This document shows positions 1-5,147 of a stretch of 5,147 nucleotides of DNA, in pieces; the stretch's first letter is position 1, and the number at the start of each line of letters is the position of its first letter. Source of the DNA: an uncultured Eubacteriales bacterium. Lineage in GTDB: Bacteria; Bacillota; Clostridia; Oscillospirales; QAKW01. The stretch is taken from assembly GCA_934378025.1 (NCBI GenBank), contig CAKRPM010000108.1:1-5147 (forward strand). Reading direction: 5' to 3'. The notes beneath the pieces were generated by a model. That model worked only from the letters and a program-made list of their open reading frames with translations. It made no database searches and was not told the DNA's origin. Position numbers and translations under genes: made by a program.

Positions 1-254
1 AGGTAATTTTGCTGGATCCGATGCTGGCCACCGGCGGTTCTGCCAGTGCTGCCATTCAATTCATCAAAGATCGCGGCTGCACCTCCATCAAACTGATGAA
101 CATTATTGCAGCCCCCGAAGGCATTGAAAGAATTCAAAAAGATCATCCCGACATCGAGCTGTACTGCGGCTGTGTGGATGAAAAGCTGAATGAAAACGGT
201 TACATCGTGCCCGGTTTGGGTGACGCGGGCGATCGTATTTTCGGTACAAAATAA
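1..254 (+). CDS. upp: Uracil phosphoribosyltransferase, C-terminal part (5' end outside window)
   Basis: This cytosolic pyrimidine-salvage enzyme converts uracil and PRPP to UMP and pyrophosphate. Only the last 83 codons are present, and the frame is open to the left edge with its first full codon at base 3. The family is usually about 209 residues, so roughly 60% of the protein lies upstream. Two signatures are visible: the PRPP-binding loop [10 protein letters not shown] right at the window start, and the C-terminal uracil-binding segment [18 protein letters not shown] ending at the TAA stop (252-254). A TTG at base 9 is inside the conserved core and is not the real start. A strong terminator follows 6 bases after the stop. 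The downstream gene makes PRPP, the co-substrate of this enzyme, but has its own promoter. The family assignment is near certain from these motifs. Confidence 0.96.
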   Translation, partial: VILLDPMLATGGSASAAIQFIKDRGCTSIKLMNIIAAPEGIERIQKDHPDIELYCGCVDEKLNENGYIVPGLGDAGDRIFGTK

Positions 255-260
255 ATATTT

Positions 261-295
261 GCGGGAACAGACGATATCGTCTGTTCCCGCTTTTT
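261..295 (+). terminator. Intrinsic terminator of upp
   Basis: Bases 261-290 form a perfect 30-base palindrome. It gives a 13-bp stem (arm GCGGGAACAGACG) closed by an ATAT loop and followed directly by TTTTT (291-295). It starts 6 bases after the upp stop. The opposite strand lacks a T-run directly after the stem, so it should work mainly for + strand transcripts. Confidence 0.95.
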
Positions 296-370
296 GTGCC
301 GTGCGCTTTTTTGTCGGAAATTCACAGAGAAATTGTGGTTTTTTGATGATATTTTATCAGTTATTCTGAT

Positions 371-399
371 TTGATTTTTCCTATATAAAAAGGTATAAT
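371..399 (+). promoter_or_regulatory. Sigma-A type promoter of the PRPP synthetase gene
   Basis: The -35 box is TTGATT (371-376) and the -10 box is a perfect TATAAT (394-399), separated by the ideal 17 bases. Transcription should start near base 406, leaving a leader of about 30 bases before the TTG start codon. The promoter lies after the upp terminator, so the gene is likely transcribed on its own. No operator or riboswitch fold was recognised between 296 and 435. Confidence 0.85.
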
Positions 400-421
400 A
401 TAACTTGGTATTAAAAGTTAC

Positions 422-427
422 AGGAGG
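422..427 (+). promoter_or_regulatory. Ribosome-binding site that fixes a TTG start
   Basis: A perfect AGGAGG stands 8 bases before a TTG codon at 436. This strong, well-spaced site supports the unusual start codon. The next in-frame ATG is at codon 20, inside the first conserved segment (LIGMRGTEDLA). Confidence 0.9.
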
Positions 428-435
428 AGCAAACT

Positions 436-1632
436 TTGGAGCAGAATTATCACGAAATTTCCATTCCCTACGGTACATTGGGTCTGATCGGTATGCGCGG
501 TACAGAGGATTTGGCCGCCAAAATCGACTACTACTTAACCAACTGGCGCGAAAATCGACATAACGAGTTTTTAAAAGAAGCCGATTTTATCGGCTACTGC
601 CGTGACAGCTACACGCTGAATGTCGAGTGCCCGCGGTTCGGCACCGGCGAGGCCAAGGCACTGGCCAAGGAATCCGTCAGAGGTTACGATCTTTACATTT
701 TGGTGGACACGTTCAATTACGGCGTAACCTACAAAATGTACGGTCAAGAGGTACCGATGAGCCCGGACGATCATTTTCAGGATCTCAAACGCGTAATCGC
801 CGCCTCCAGCGGCAAAGCCAAGCGCATTAACGTAATTATGCCGATGCTGTACGAAGGTCGTCAGCATAAGCGTACGGCACGGGAATCGCTGGACTGCGCC
901 ATGTGCCTGCAGGAGCTGGTCAATATGGGCGTTGATAACATTTTGACTTTTGACGCGCACGACGCACGCGTGCAAAATTCCATTCCGCTGAGCAGCTTTG
1001 AAAACATTCATCCGACCTATCAGTTTTTAAAAGCAATGTGCCGCACCATTGAGGATTTCAATATTGACAAAGAGCATTTGATGATCATTTCTCCCGATGA
1101 GGGCGCGATGAGCCGCTGCACCTATTACTCCTCTGTTTTGGGCGTAGATCTGGGTATGTTCTATAAACGCAGAGATTATTCCGTCATCGTCAACGGCCGC
1201 AATCCCATTGTCGATCACGAATTTTTGGGCAGAGATGTCGCGGGCAAGGATTTGATTATCGTTGACGATATGATTGCCTCCGGCGAATCGGTGTTGGACA
1301 TCGCGGAGAAGCTGAAAGCCAAAGGCGCGCGCCGCATTTTTGTGTGCACCACGTTCGGCCTCTTTACCGCAGGACTGGAAGCCTTTGACAAGGCGTATGA
1401 TGAGGGCAAAATCGAGCGGGTCTTTACCACCAATCTGATCTATCGTTCGCCTGAGCTTTTGAAGCGCAGCTGGTATACCGAGGTGGACATGTCCAAATAC
1501 ATCGCCTATTTCATCGACACGCTCAATCACGATCAATCCATTTCGGGTCTGCTCAATCCCGTTCATCGGATCAACAATCTGCTGGAGCGTAAACGCCGCG
1601 GCGAAATCGTCGTGCAGCCCCCCAAGAAATAA
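436..1632 (+). CDS. prs: Ribose-phosphate pyrophosphokinase (PRPP synthetase), long divergent clostridial type
   Basis: This enzyme makes PRPP from ribose 5-phosphate and ATP for nucleotide, histidine, tryptophan and NAD synthesis in the cytosol. Its 398 residues exceed the usual 310-320. Visible family landmarks are: N-terminal segment GTEDLAAKI (22-30); FGTGEAK...ESVRG (69-83), matching FxxGE...ENVRG; ATP-contacting RQ (142-143); metal-binding DAHDARVQ with H175; catalytic flexible-loop KRR (244-246); and the ribose-phosphate loop IIVDDMIASGES (274-285). Extra length comes mainly from an insertion of about 25 residues around positions 37-65 and a longer C-terminus. Canonical DDMIDTAGT reads DDMIASGES here and canonical RQDRK reads RQHKR, so kinetics or regulation may differ from the housekeeping enzyme. 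The start is TTG with a strong ribosome-binding site. Upstream upp consumes PRPP. Family assignment is firm. Whether this is the sole PRPP synthetase of the cell or a second paralogue cannot be seen here. Confidence 0.9.
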   Translation: MEQNYHEISIPYGTLGLIGMRGTEDLAAKIDYYLTNWRENRHNEFLKEADFIGYCRDSYTLNVECPRFGTGEAKALAKESVRGYDLYILVDTFNYGVTYKMYGQEVPMSPDDHFQDLKRVIAASSGKAKRINVIMPMLYEGRQHKRTARESLDCAMCLQELVNMGVDNILTFDAHDARVQNSIPLSSFENIHPTYQFLKAMCRTIEDFNIDKEHLMIISPDEGAMSRCTYYSSVLGVDLGMFYKRRDYSVIVNGRNPIVDHEFLGRDVAGKDLIIVDDMIASGESVLDIAEKLKAKGARRIFVCTTFGLFTAGLEAFDKAYDEGKIERVFTTNLIYRSPELLKRSWYTEVDMSKYIAYFIDTLNHDQSISGLLNPVHRINNLLERKRRGEIVVQPPKK

Positions 1633-1639
1633 ATATTAA

Positions 1640-1670
1640 ACGGCTGTAACCCGAAACGGGTTACAGCCGT
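1640..1670. terminator. Stem-loop A after prs, possibly bidirectional terminator
   Basis: A 14-bp perfect stem (1640-1653 with 1657-1670) closes an AAA loop, 7 bases after the prs stop. On the + strand the T-run is weak and displaced (CAGATTTT). On the - strand the stem is followed by TTTAATATTTATTT, a fair U-rich tail. It may therefore end prs transcripts partly and also stop leftward transcripts arriving from spoIIR. The same 31 bases recur at 1945-1975. Confidence 0.7.
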
Positions 1671-1788
1671 CAGATTTTCGAAAAAGTCGGTCAACCGCAA
1701 GCAAAAAAACATGAGTCTATTTTTAAGCGGGAAAATTAAAGTGTATTTTTTACTTTTTAGTTCTTGTTAAAACAAAAAGCTGCATTAG

Positions 1789-1824
1789 AAAGCGCCCGAA
1801 ATCTCGATGATTTCGGGCGCTTTT
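1789..1824 (+). terminator. Stem-loop B with T-tract
   Basis: A perfect 15-bp stem (1789-1803 with 1809-1823, core AGCGCCCGAAATC) closes a TCGAT loop and is followed by a short T-run (1821-1824). It has the form of an intrinsic terminator for + strand read-through from prs. The - strand side also begins with three Ts, so weak leftward activity is possible. No gene lies directly before it, which is why it is unusual. Confidence 0.65.
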
Positions 1825-1834
1825 GCTTACTTTC

Positions 1835-1886
1835 GCCGAACATGGACTTTTCCGTATGCACATACGCCGACAAGTCCATGTTCGGC
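1835..1886. repeat. Stem-loop C, two-tier palindrome
   Basis: The outer arms GCCGAACATGGACTT (1835-1849) and its perfect complement (1872-1886) form a 15-bp stem. The 22 bases between them contain a second small hairpin, CGTATG/CATACG (1853-1866). No T-run follows directly, so it is not a standard terminator. Its function is unknown; it could be a palindromic repeat or a structured RNA segment. Confidence 0.6.
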
Positions 1887-1914
1887 AAATTTACCTTCCT
1901 TTTTCGAAGTCTGC

Positions 1915-1944
1915 CAGCGTGTCGATAGGTTTATCGACACGCTG
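1915..1944. repeat. Stem-loop D, palindrome apparently inserted in the right repeat
   Basis: Arms CAGCGTGTCGATA (1915-1927) and its exact complement (1932-1944) form a 13-bp stem with a GGTT loop. It abuts hairpin E with no spacer. It interrupts the otherwise mirrored end sequences of the 1640-1975 region, and a CTG lies on each side (1911-1913 and 1942-1944), as if it were a later insertion. There is no T-run, so terminator activity is unlikely. Confidence 0.6.
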
Positions 1945-1980
1945 ACGGCTGTAACCCGAAACGGGTTACAGCCGTTTTTT
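1945..1980 (+). terminator. Intrinsic terminator E, second copy of the 31-base hairpin
   Basis: The 14-bp stem with AAA loop (1945-1975) is identical in sequence to the hairpin at 1640-1670, but here it ends in TTTTTT (1975-1980). It is an excellent + strand terminator placed 16 bases before the end of the opposite-strand spoIIR gene. It would block rightward transcription from prs from running antisense into spoIIR. The - strand side has no U-tract. Confidence 0.85.
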
Positions 1981-1996
1981 ATAGACGCAAAAGCTT

Positions 1997-2617
1997 TCAG
2001 CGATCGTTTTTAAAATAGCCGACCAGATTGCCCCACCATTCCGCAAATTTAAATTTTAAGGTATACGGATGTGTGACAAATTCCACCTGATCCTCCTCCA
2101 GCACCTCGCCCAGCAATGCCTCGTTGCTCTCACTGACCGACGGCACGCAGAGAGATGGGAACATTACACACCAGAAATTCCGCCCCTTCGCCGCGCCGAT
2201 ATTGACATTGATCGCGTCATAATATCCCGCGGGAAAGGAAACGTTTTGGTACTGCTTGGTTGGAAAAAAGATATGGTTGATTTTGACCTCAACGTCGCTG
2301 TCGTCTCCGTTTTCTTTTAAAATATTCCGCGCGGTATCTTCAATCAGCGCCCGGTTTTCCTTGGCAATTTCAATGGCCTGCGCCTTGCTTTGGGCGCCGG
2401 CAAACAATTGATCACTCAGGGTGGCGATGCCGTCCCGCACTTTCATTTTCAGCGCCTGATCCTCGCTGCTGTTTGAATTGGCCACAATATGAAACCGCAG
2501 CACGCCGCGGCTGACCTTCTCCGCTTGCCGTTCTCCGGAGATTGCCAGTAGGATCATGCAGGTGAGAAAGCCGAGCCCCACCGCCAGTAATGCACATTTA
2601 TATTTTGATCGAATCAT
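1997..2617 (-). CDS. spoIIR: Stage II sporulation protein R
   Basis: SpoIIR is the signal protein made in the forespore that crosses to the intermembrane space and triggers SpoIIGA to process pro-sigma-E in the mother cell. In Bacillus the gene is under sigma-F control. The 206-residue product has a basic N-terminus and one hydrophobic segment (about residues 8-26), which serves as signal or anchor. The family core follows: VLRFHIVANSNSSEDQALK (39-57), the IFFPTKQYQNVSFPAGYYDA stretch (117-135), and NFWCVMFPSLC (147-157), matching the conserved NWWCVLFPPLC motif. The start ATG has a GGAGGA ribosome-binding site 8 bases upstream, but that site lies in an inverted repeat (2621-2665). It is the last gene of a leftward cluster, 55 bases after ispE. 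No clear sigma-F promoter could be read in that gap or in the end of ispE. The family call is confident. Confidence 0.93.
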   Translation of the reverse strand: MIRSKYKCALLAVGLGFLTCMILLAISGERQAEKVSRGVLRFHIVANSNSSEDQALKMKVRDGIATLSDQLFAGAQSKAQAIEIAKENRALIEDTARNILKENGDDSDVEVKINHIFFPTKQYQNVSFPAGYYDAINVNIGAAKGRNFWCVMFPSLCVPSVSESNEALLGEVLEEDQVEFVTHPYTLKFKFAEWWGNLVGYFKNDR

Positions 2618-2620
2618 AAC

Positions 2621-2665
2621 AAAAATCCTCCGTTCGTTTGCTCAAAGTATCGACAGAGGATTTTT
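2621..2665 (-). promoter_or_regulatory. Inverted repeat that masks the spoIIR ribosome-binding site
   Basis: On the - strand mRNA, AAAAAUCCUCUGU (2665-2653) can pair with ACGGAGGAUUUUU (2633-2621). This forms 13 bp with a single G-U pair around a 19-base loop. The whole Shine-Dalgarno sequence GGAGGA (2631-2626) sits in the downstream arm, 8 bases before the spoIIR ATG. Transcripts entering from ispE would carry both arms and hide the site. Transcripts starting inside the loop would lack the upstream arm and be translatable. The U-run at the end also gives some resemblance to a terminator for ispE. Either role is inferred; the pairing itself is read directly. Confidence 0.7.
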
Positions 2666-2672
2666 AAATTAT

Positions 2673-3521
2673 TCAAATAAATTTGCAAACATATATCGCC
2701 GTTTGGGGCAAATGCTCTTTTTCCAGCCGTTCGGCCGCGGCCGCAGCGGTCTTTTCATCGGCAAACAATCCGTATACCGTGCTGCCCGAGCCGCTCATAC
2801 ATGCGCCCGCCGCCCCGACGGATAACAGCTTCTCTTTTAAAACGGAAAGATACGGACATTGCTTTTGCCCGATCGGTTCCAACGCATTGCCGAGTGCCGC
2901 CGCCAGCGGTGTTACCGCGTCGGTGCGCAAAGCCGACAAAACTTTCGGCGTGTCCCGCCGCGCTTGTTTGGTTTCGCGGTCAAACGCCGCATACATTTCT
3001 GGCGTGGAGAGCGATTGCGCGGGCTTTAATAACACGCAGGCGTATCGCCCCGGCGCCGCCAGCGGCGTTACCCGCTCGCCGATGCCCTCGCACAGCGCCG
3101 TATGACCGTACACAAAAAAAGGCATATCCGCACCGATCGGCGCGACAAGCGACGCCATTTCCCGATCGCTTAGAGATGTTTCAAAGTGCTCATCCAGCAG
3201 CCGAACCGCGGCCACACCGTCACTGCTGCCACCGCCCAAACCCGCGCCGGACGGGACTTTTTTGACAAGTGTAAAGTGGATATCCTTTTCACTCATTCCG
3301 ACGTATCTGAAGAACGCTTTTGCCGCTTTTATGATAATATTTCGGGCGTCCACGGGAACAGACGGCTGATCGCACGTCATGGTGATCCCTTGTTGCCCCG
3401 GGGAAAGATATACCTCATCCGCCAGTGAAATTTGCTGCATCACGCTGCAAAGCTCATGGTATCCGTCCGCACGCTTTCCCGTGATATCCAAGGACAAATT
3501 GATCTTGGCATACGCTTTCAT
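2673..3521 (-). CDS. ispE: 4-diphosphocytidyl-2-C-methyl-D-erythritol kinase
   Basis: IspE is the GHMP-family kinase of the MEP route to isoprenoids. It phosphorylates CDP-methylerythritol with ATP in the cytosol. The 282 residues match the usual family length. The three GHMP motifs are present: AYAKINLSLDI (3-13) with catalytic Lys6; the ATP loop PSGAGLGGGSSDGVAA (90-105); and MSGSGSTVYGLF (242-253). GADMPFF (130-136) supplies the catalytic Asp132. The ATG overlaps the stop of the aminotransferase gene as ATGA, with GGAGAA (3531-3536) 9 bases upstream, so translation is probably coupled. The stop is TGA at 2673-2675. No key residue is missing. Although the neighbours are not isoprenoid genes, the ispE-spoIIR adjacency fits a sporulating Clostridia host. 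Confidence 0.97.
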   Translation of the reverse strand: MKAYAKINLSLDITGKRADGYHELCSVMQQISLADEVYLSPGQQGITMTCDQPSVPVDARNIIIKAAKAFFRYVGMSEKDIHFTLVKKVPSGAGLGGGSSDGVAAVRLLDEHFETSLSDREMASLVAPIGADMPFFVYGHTALCEGIGERVTPLAAPGRYACVLLKPAQSLSTPEMYAAFDRETKQARRDTPKVLSALRTDAVTPLAAALGNALEPIGQKQCPYLSVLKEKLLSVGAAGACMSGSGSTVYGLFADEKTAAAAAERLEKEHLPQTAIYVCKFI

Positions 3522-4690
3522 CGTCTGTATTTCTCCGCAAAGATTTTCAATCGGCGCAGCGCTTCTTTCAGATTGTCCGTCGAATACGCATAGGAAATAC
3601 GAACATGGCCCCGCCCGCTTTCACCGAACGCGCTGCCCGGCACAATGGCCAGCCGTTGCTCGTAAATCAGTTTTTGGCAAAACTCCTCGTCCGTCATGCC
3701 CAAATGGGAGATACAGGGGAAAATGTAAAACGCTCCGTACGGTTCAAAGCAGGGAAAGCCCAGCTCCGTCAGACCGTCGAAAATCAGCTTGCGGCGCTTA
3801 TTATATTCCGTACGCATCATGCGTACGTCGTCATCGCCGTTTTTCATCGCTTCAATGGCGGCATACTGTGCCGTAGACGGCGAACTCATAATGGCAAACT
3901 GATGAATTTTCAGCATCATTTTGGTAAGTTCTTTGGGGGCGGCGACATAGCCCAGACGCCATCCCGTCATCGAAAAGGCCTTGGAAAAACCGCTGACCAA
4001 GACTGTGCGTTCCCACATACCCTCAATGGCCGCAATGGAAACATGCGAGCGGCGGCCGTAGGTCAGCTCGGCATAAATTTCGTCGCTGAGGACGAACACG
4101 TTGCTCTCCCGCAGTACGGCGGCAATTTCCTCCAAATCCTCCCGCCGCATGACGGCGCCGGTGGGATTGTTGGGATAGGGCAGCACCAACAGCTTGGTTT
4201 TGGGCGTAATGGCGGCCTTGAGCGCCGCGGCGGTCAGGCGAAATTCATCCTCCGGTTTGGTCACAATGGCCTTGGGCACCCCGCCGGCCAACCGCGCAAT
4301 GGGGGTGTAACAGACAAAGCTGGGCTCCGGAATCAGCACCTCGTCGCCCGGATTGATCAGCGCACGCATGCACAGATCAATGGCCTCGCTGCCGCCGACC
4401 GTGACAATCAATTCATCCGTCGAATACTTCACCTTAAAACGACGTTCCAGGTAGTTTCCGATTTCCTCCCGCAGCTGAATCAACCCCGCATTGGAGGTAT
4501 AGTGCGTCTGCCCATGCTCCAGAGAGGAAATGCCCGCCTCACGAATGTGCCAAGGCGTCACAAAATCCGGCTCGCCGATGGACAGCGAAATCACGTCGTC
4601 CATCGAAGCCGCAATATCAAAAAATTTGCGAATTCCGGAGGGCTTGATCTCCTTGACGCAATCGGACAGAGCCTTTTGGTAATCAATCAT
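3518..4690 (-). CDS. PLP-dependent class I/II aminotransferase (AlaT/aspartate aminotransferase-like)
   Basis: This is a fold-type I PLP aminotransferase in the cytosol that moves amino groups between amino acids and 2-oxo acids. In 390 residues it shows: SIGEPDFVTP (37-46), which contacts substrate; GLIQLREEI (69-77); GGSEAIDLC (99-107); YPNNPTG (172-178) with Asn175; SDEIYAELTY (202-211) with Asp203 and Tyr206 holding the cofactor; SGFSKAFSMTGWRLGY (233-248) with the Schiff-base Lys237; and HVRISYA (362-368) with substrate-carboxylate Arg364. The ATG at 4690 was chosen because GGAGG (4701-4705) lies 10 bases upstream. An in-frame upstream start at 4738 would add 16 residues unlike the family. 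The gene overlaps the preceding AsnC-type regulator by 8 bases and ispE by 4. The regulator-aminotransferase pairing resembles Bacillus alaR-alaT, suggesting alanine metabolism. Aspartate, aromatic or other substrates remain possible. Confidence 0.92.
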   Translation of the reverse strand: MIDYQKALSDCVKEIKPSGIRKFFDIAASMDDVISLSIGEPDFVTPWHIREAGISSLEHGQTHYTSNAGLIQLREEIGNYLERRFKVKYSTDELIVTVGGSEAIDLCMRALINPGDEVLIPEPSFVCYTPIARLAGGVPKAIVTKPEDEFRLTAAALKAAITPKTKLLVLPYPNNPTGAVMRREDLEEIAAVLRESNVFVLSDEIYAELTYGRRSHVSIAAIEGMWERTVLVSGFSKAFSMTGWRLGYVAAPKELTKMMLKIHQFAIMSSPSTAQYAAIEAMKNGDDDVRMMRTEYNKRRKLIFDGLTELGFPCFEPYGAFYIFPCISHLGMTDEEFCQKLIYEQRLAIVPGSAFGESGRGHVRISYAYSTDNLKEALRRLKIFAEKYRR

Positions 4691-5147
4691 AGGAATACAG
4701 CCTCCGTGTGTCGCCCTTGCGGTCACAGAAAACAACACCCTTATCTTTATATTTTGTCAAAACAAAATGAGTGCCGGTCGACTTAATGCCCTCCATCGGC
4801 GCCACCTTTTTGGCAACAAACATGGCCACCTCTTTCAGACTCTTTCCCTCAATGACAATCAAAATGTCATAGCCGCCGCTCATAAGATACAGGCTTCTGA
4901 TCTCCGGGTAATTCACCAGCCGCTCCGCCAGCGCGTCAAAGCCGTGACCGCGGGTGGGCTGAATTTTCAGTTCGATCATCGCCGTGACGTTTTCGCGCTT
5001 GGTTTTTTCCCAGTCGACCATCGCCTGATACCCCAAAACGACCTTTTCTTTTTCAAAATCATCAATTTGCGCGGCCACGGTCTGCGCGTCCGTTCCCAGC
5101 CGCTCCGCCAGCTCTTCCAGCGTATATTTTGCATTGCTTTCCAAGAG
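4683..5147 (-). CDS. Lrp/AsnC-family transcriptional regulator (5' end outside window)
   Basis: This is a small DNA-binding, amino-acid-sensing regulator. The frame is open through the right edge. The visible protein begins LLESNAKYTLEELAERLG, which in this family is normally preceded by a few more residues, so only about 5-10 codons appear to be missing. The TTG at 5144 is probably internal. The N-terminal part is a winged helix-turn-helix (TLEELAERLGTDAQTVAAQI...EKEKVVLGY). It is followed by the RAM ligand-binding and oligomerisation domain, with RGHGFDALAERL, YLMSGGYDILIVIEGKSLKEV and GTHFVLTKYKDKG. It ends at TGA 4683-4685, overlapping the aminotransferase start by 8 bases. Context suggests it controls that aminotransferase and perhaps its own operon, as AlaR does for AlaT in Bacillus. 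Its promoter and operator would lie beyond the window. Confidence 0.92.
   Translation of the reverse strand, partial: LLESNAKYTLEELAERLGTDAQTVAAQIDDFEKEKVVLGYQAMVDWEKTKRENVTAMIELKIQPTRGHGFDALAERLVNYPEIRSLYLMSGGYDILIVIEGKSLKEVAMFVAKKVAPMEGIKSTGTHFVLTKYKDKGVVFCDRKGDTRRLYSYD
4701..4705 (-). promoter_or_regulatory. Ribosome-binding site deciding the aminotransferase start
   Basis: GGAGG on the - strand is 10 bases before the ATG at 4690 and lies inside the last codons of the AsnC-type gene. Ribosomes finishing that gene at 4683 would stop 8 bases past the new start, an arrangement typical of translational coupling. It favours the 390-residue form over the 406-residue one. Confidence 0.85.

Larger units (their letters stand above)
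1640..1975. repeat. Candidate inverted-repeat (MITE-like) element filling the intergenic region
   Basis: The gap between the convergent genes carries no supported coding sequence. Its outer ends are hairpins with the same 31-base sequence (1640-1670 and 1945-1975). Inside the left hairpin comes CAGA-TT-TTCGAAAAAG (1671-1686). Its inverted counterpart CTTTTTCGAA-G-TCTG lies at 1899-1913 and is separated from the right hairpin by a 31-base palindromic insert (1914-1944). Without that insert the two ends mirror each other over about 47 bases. One caution is that the outer hairpins are self-palindromes whose AAA loops are identical in direct orientation, so they do not by themselves prove an inverted arrangement. 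The interior is partly AT-rich (1690-1790) and holds two more stem-loops. A plain cluster of terminators between convergent genes is the alternative. Confidence 0.45.

Noticed and set aside
356..370. ATCAG-TTATT-CTGAT inverted repeat just before the prs -35 box, considered as an operator
   Set aside because: Only 5 bp per arm in AT-rich sequence, so chance is a sufficient explanation without comparative support.
571..1566. Open frames of 146 and 179 codons on the - strand inside prs
   Set aside because: They are antisense to conserved PRPP synthetase motifs and show no recognisable protein features.
1807..2013. A 68-codon + strand frame in the intergenic region
   Set aside because: It runs through four stem-loops and into the end of spoIIR, has no ribosome-binding site, and starts within the loop of hairpin B.
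2641..2700. Search for a sigma-F promoter of spoIIR in the end of ispE and the 55-base gap
   Set aside because: No pair of -35 and -10 elements close to the sigma-F consensus could be read, so no promoter is annotated even though biology predicts one.
2683..3876. Several + strand frames of 80-165 codons opposite ispE and the aminotransferase end
   Set aside because: They overlap conserved catalytic motifs on the - strand and have low-complexity, Arg/Pro/Ala-rich translations typical of shadow frames.
4691..4738. Upstream in-frame ATG that would lengthen the aminotransferase by 16 residues
   Set aside because: The extra residues are unlike the family N-terminus, and the GGAGG at 4701-4705 is spaced correctly only for the ATG at 4690.
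3605..4786. A 393-codon open frame on the + strand, antisense to the aminotransferase
   Set aside because: It mirrors a clearly conserved PLP enzyme, its translation resembles no family, and no ribosome-binding site was evident. It is a by-product of codon use on the other strand.

Overview
The window looks like a chromosomal segment of a spore-forming, anaerobic-type Firmicute of the class Clostridia. The order is uncertain; an Oscillospirales-like lineage is a guess. The evidence is a recognisable spoIIR sporulation gene, a methylerythritol-phosphate (MEP) pathway kinase, a long clostridial-type PRPP synthetase, an AsnC/aminotransferase pair like those common in Firmicutes, strong GGAGG ribosome-binding sites and mixed base composition. 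No phage, CRISPR, tRNA or rRNA gene was seen.

Left part, + strand (1-1632). The 3' end of upp (uracil phosphoribosyltransferase) is closed by a perfect intrinsic terminator at 261-295. A near-consensus vegetative promoter (371-399) then drives a 398-residue divergent PRPP synthetase that starts with TTG. The two genes form a logical pair: one makes PRPP and the other uses it to salvage uracil.

Middle, intergenic (1633-1996). No gene is supported. This 364-base stretch lies between convergent genes and holds five stem-loops. The first and last share an identical 31-base sequence. Sequence just inside them is also repeated in inverted orientation, so 1640-1975 may be a small non-coding inverted-repeat (MITE-like) element with a further palindrome inserted in its right end. 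A plain cluster of terminators is the alternative.

Right part, - strand (1997-5147). A tightly packed cluster reads from right to left: an Lrp/AsnC-family regulator (its 5' end is beyond the window), a PLP-dependent class I/II aminotransferase, ispE and spoIIR. The first three genes overlap by 8 and 4 bases, which suggests co-transcription and translational coupling. spoIIR follows after 55 bases, and its Shine-Dalgarno sequence is buried in a 13-bp stem that can form only on transcripts arriving from upstream. This could silence spoIIR on vegetative read-through mRNA until a sporulation promoter makes a shorter message.

The protein-coding genes are mostly conserved housekeeping or sporulation functions. 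The points most worth a second look are the hairpin-rich intergenic element, the masked spoIIR ribosome-binding site and the divergent PRPP synthetase.
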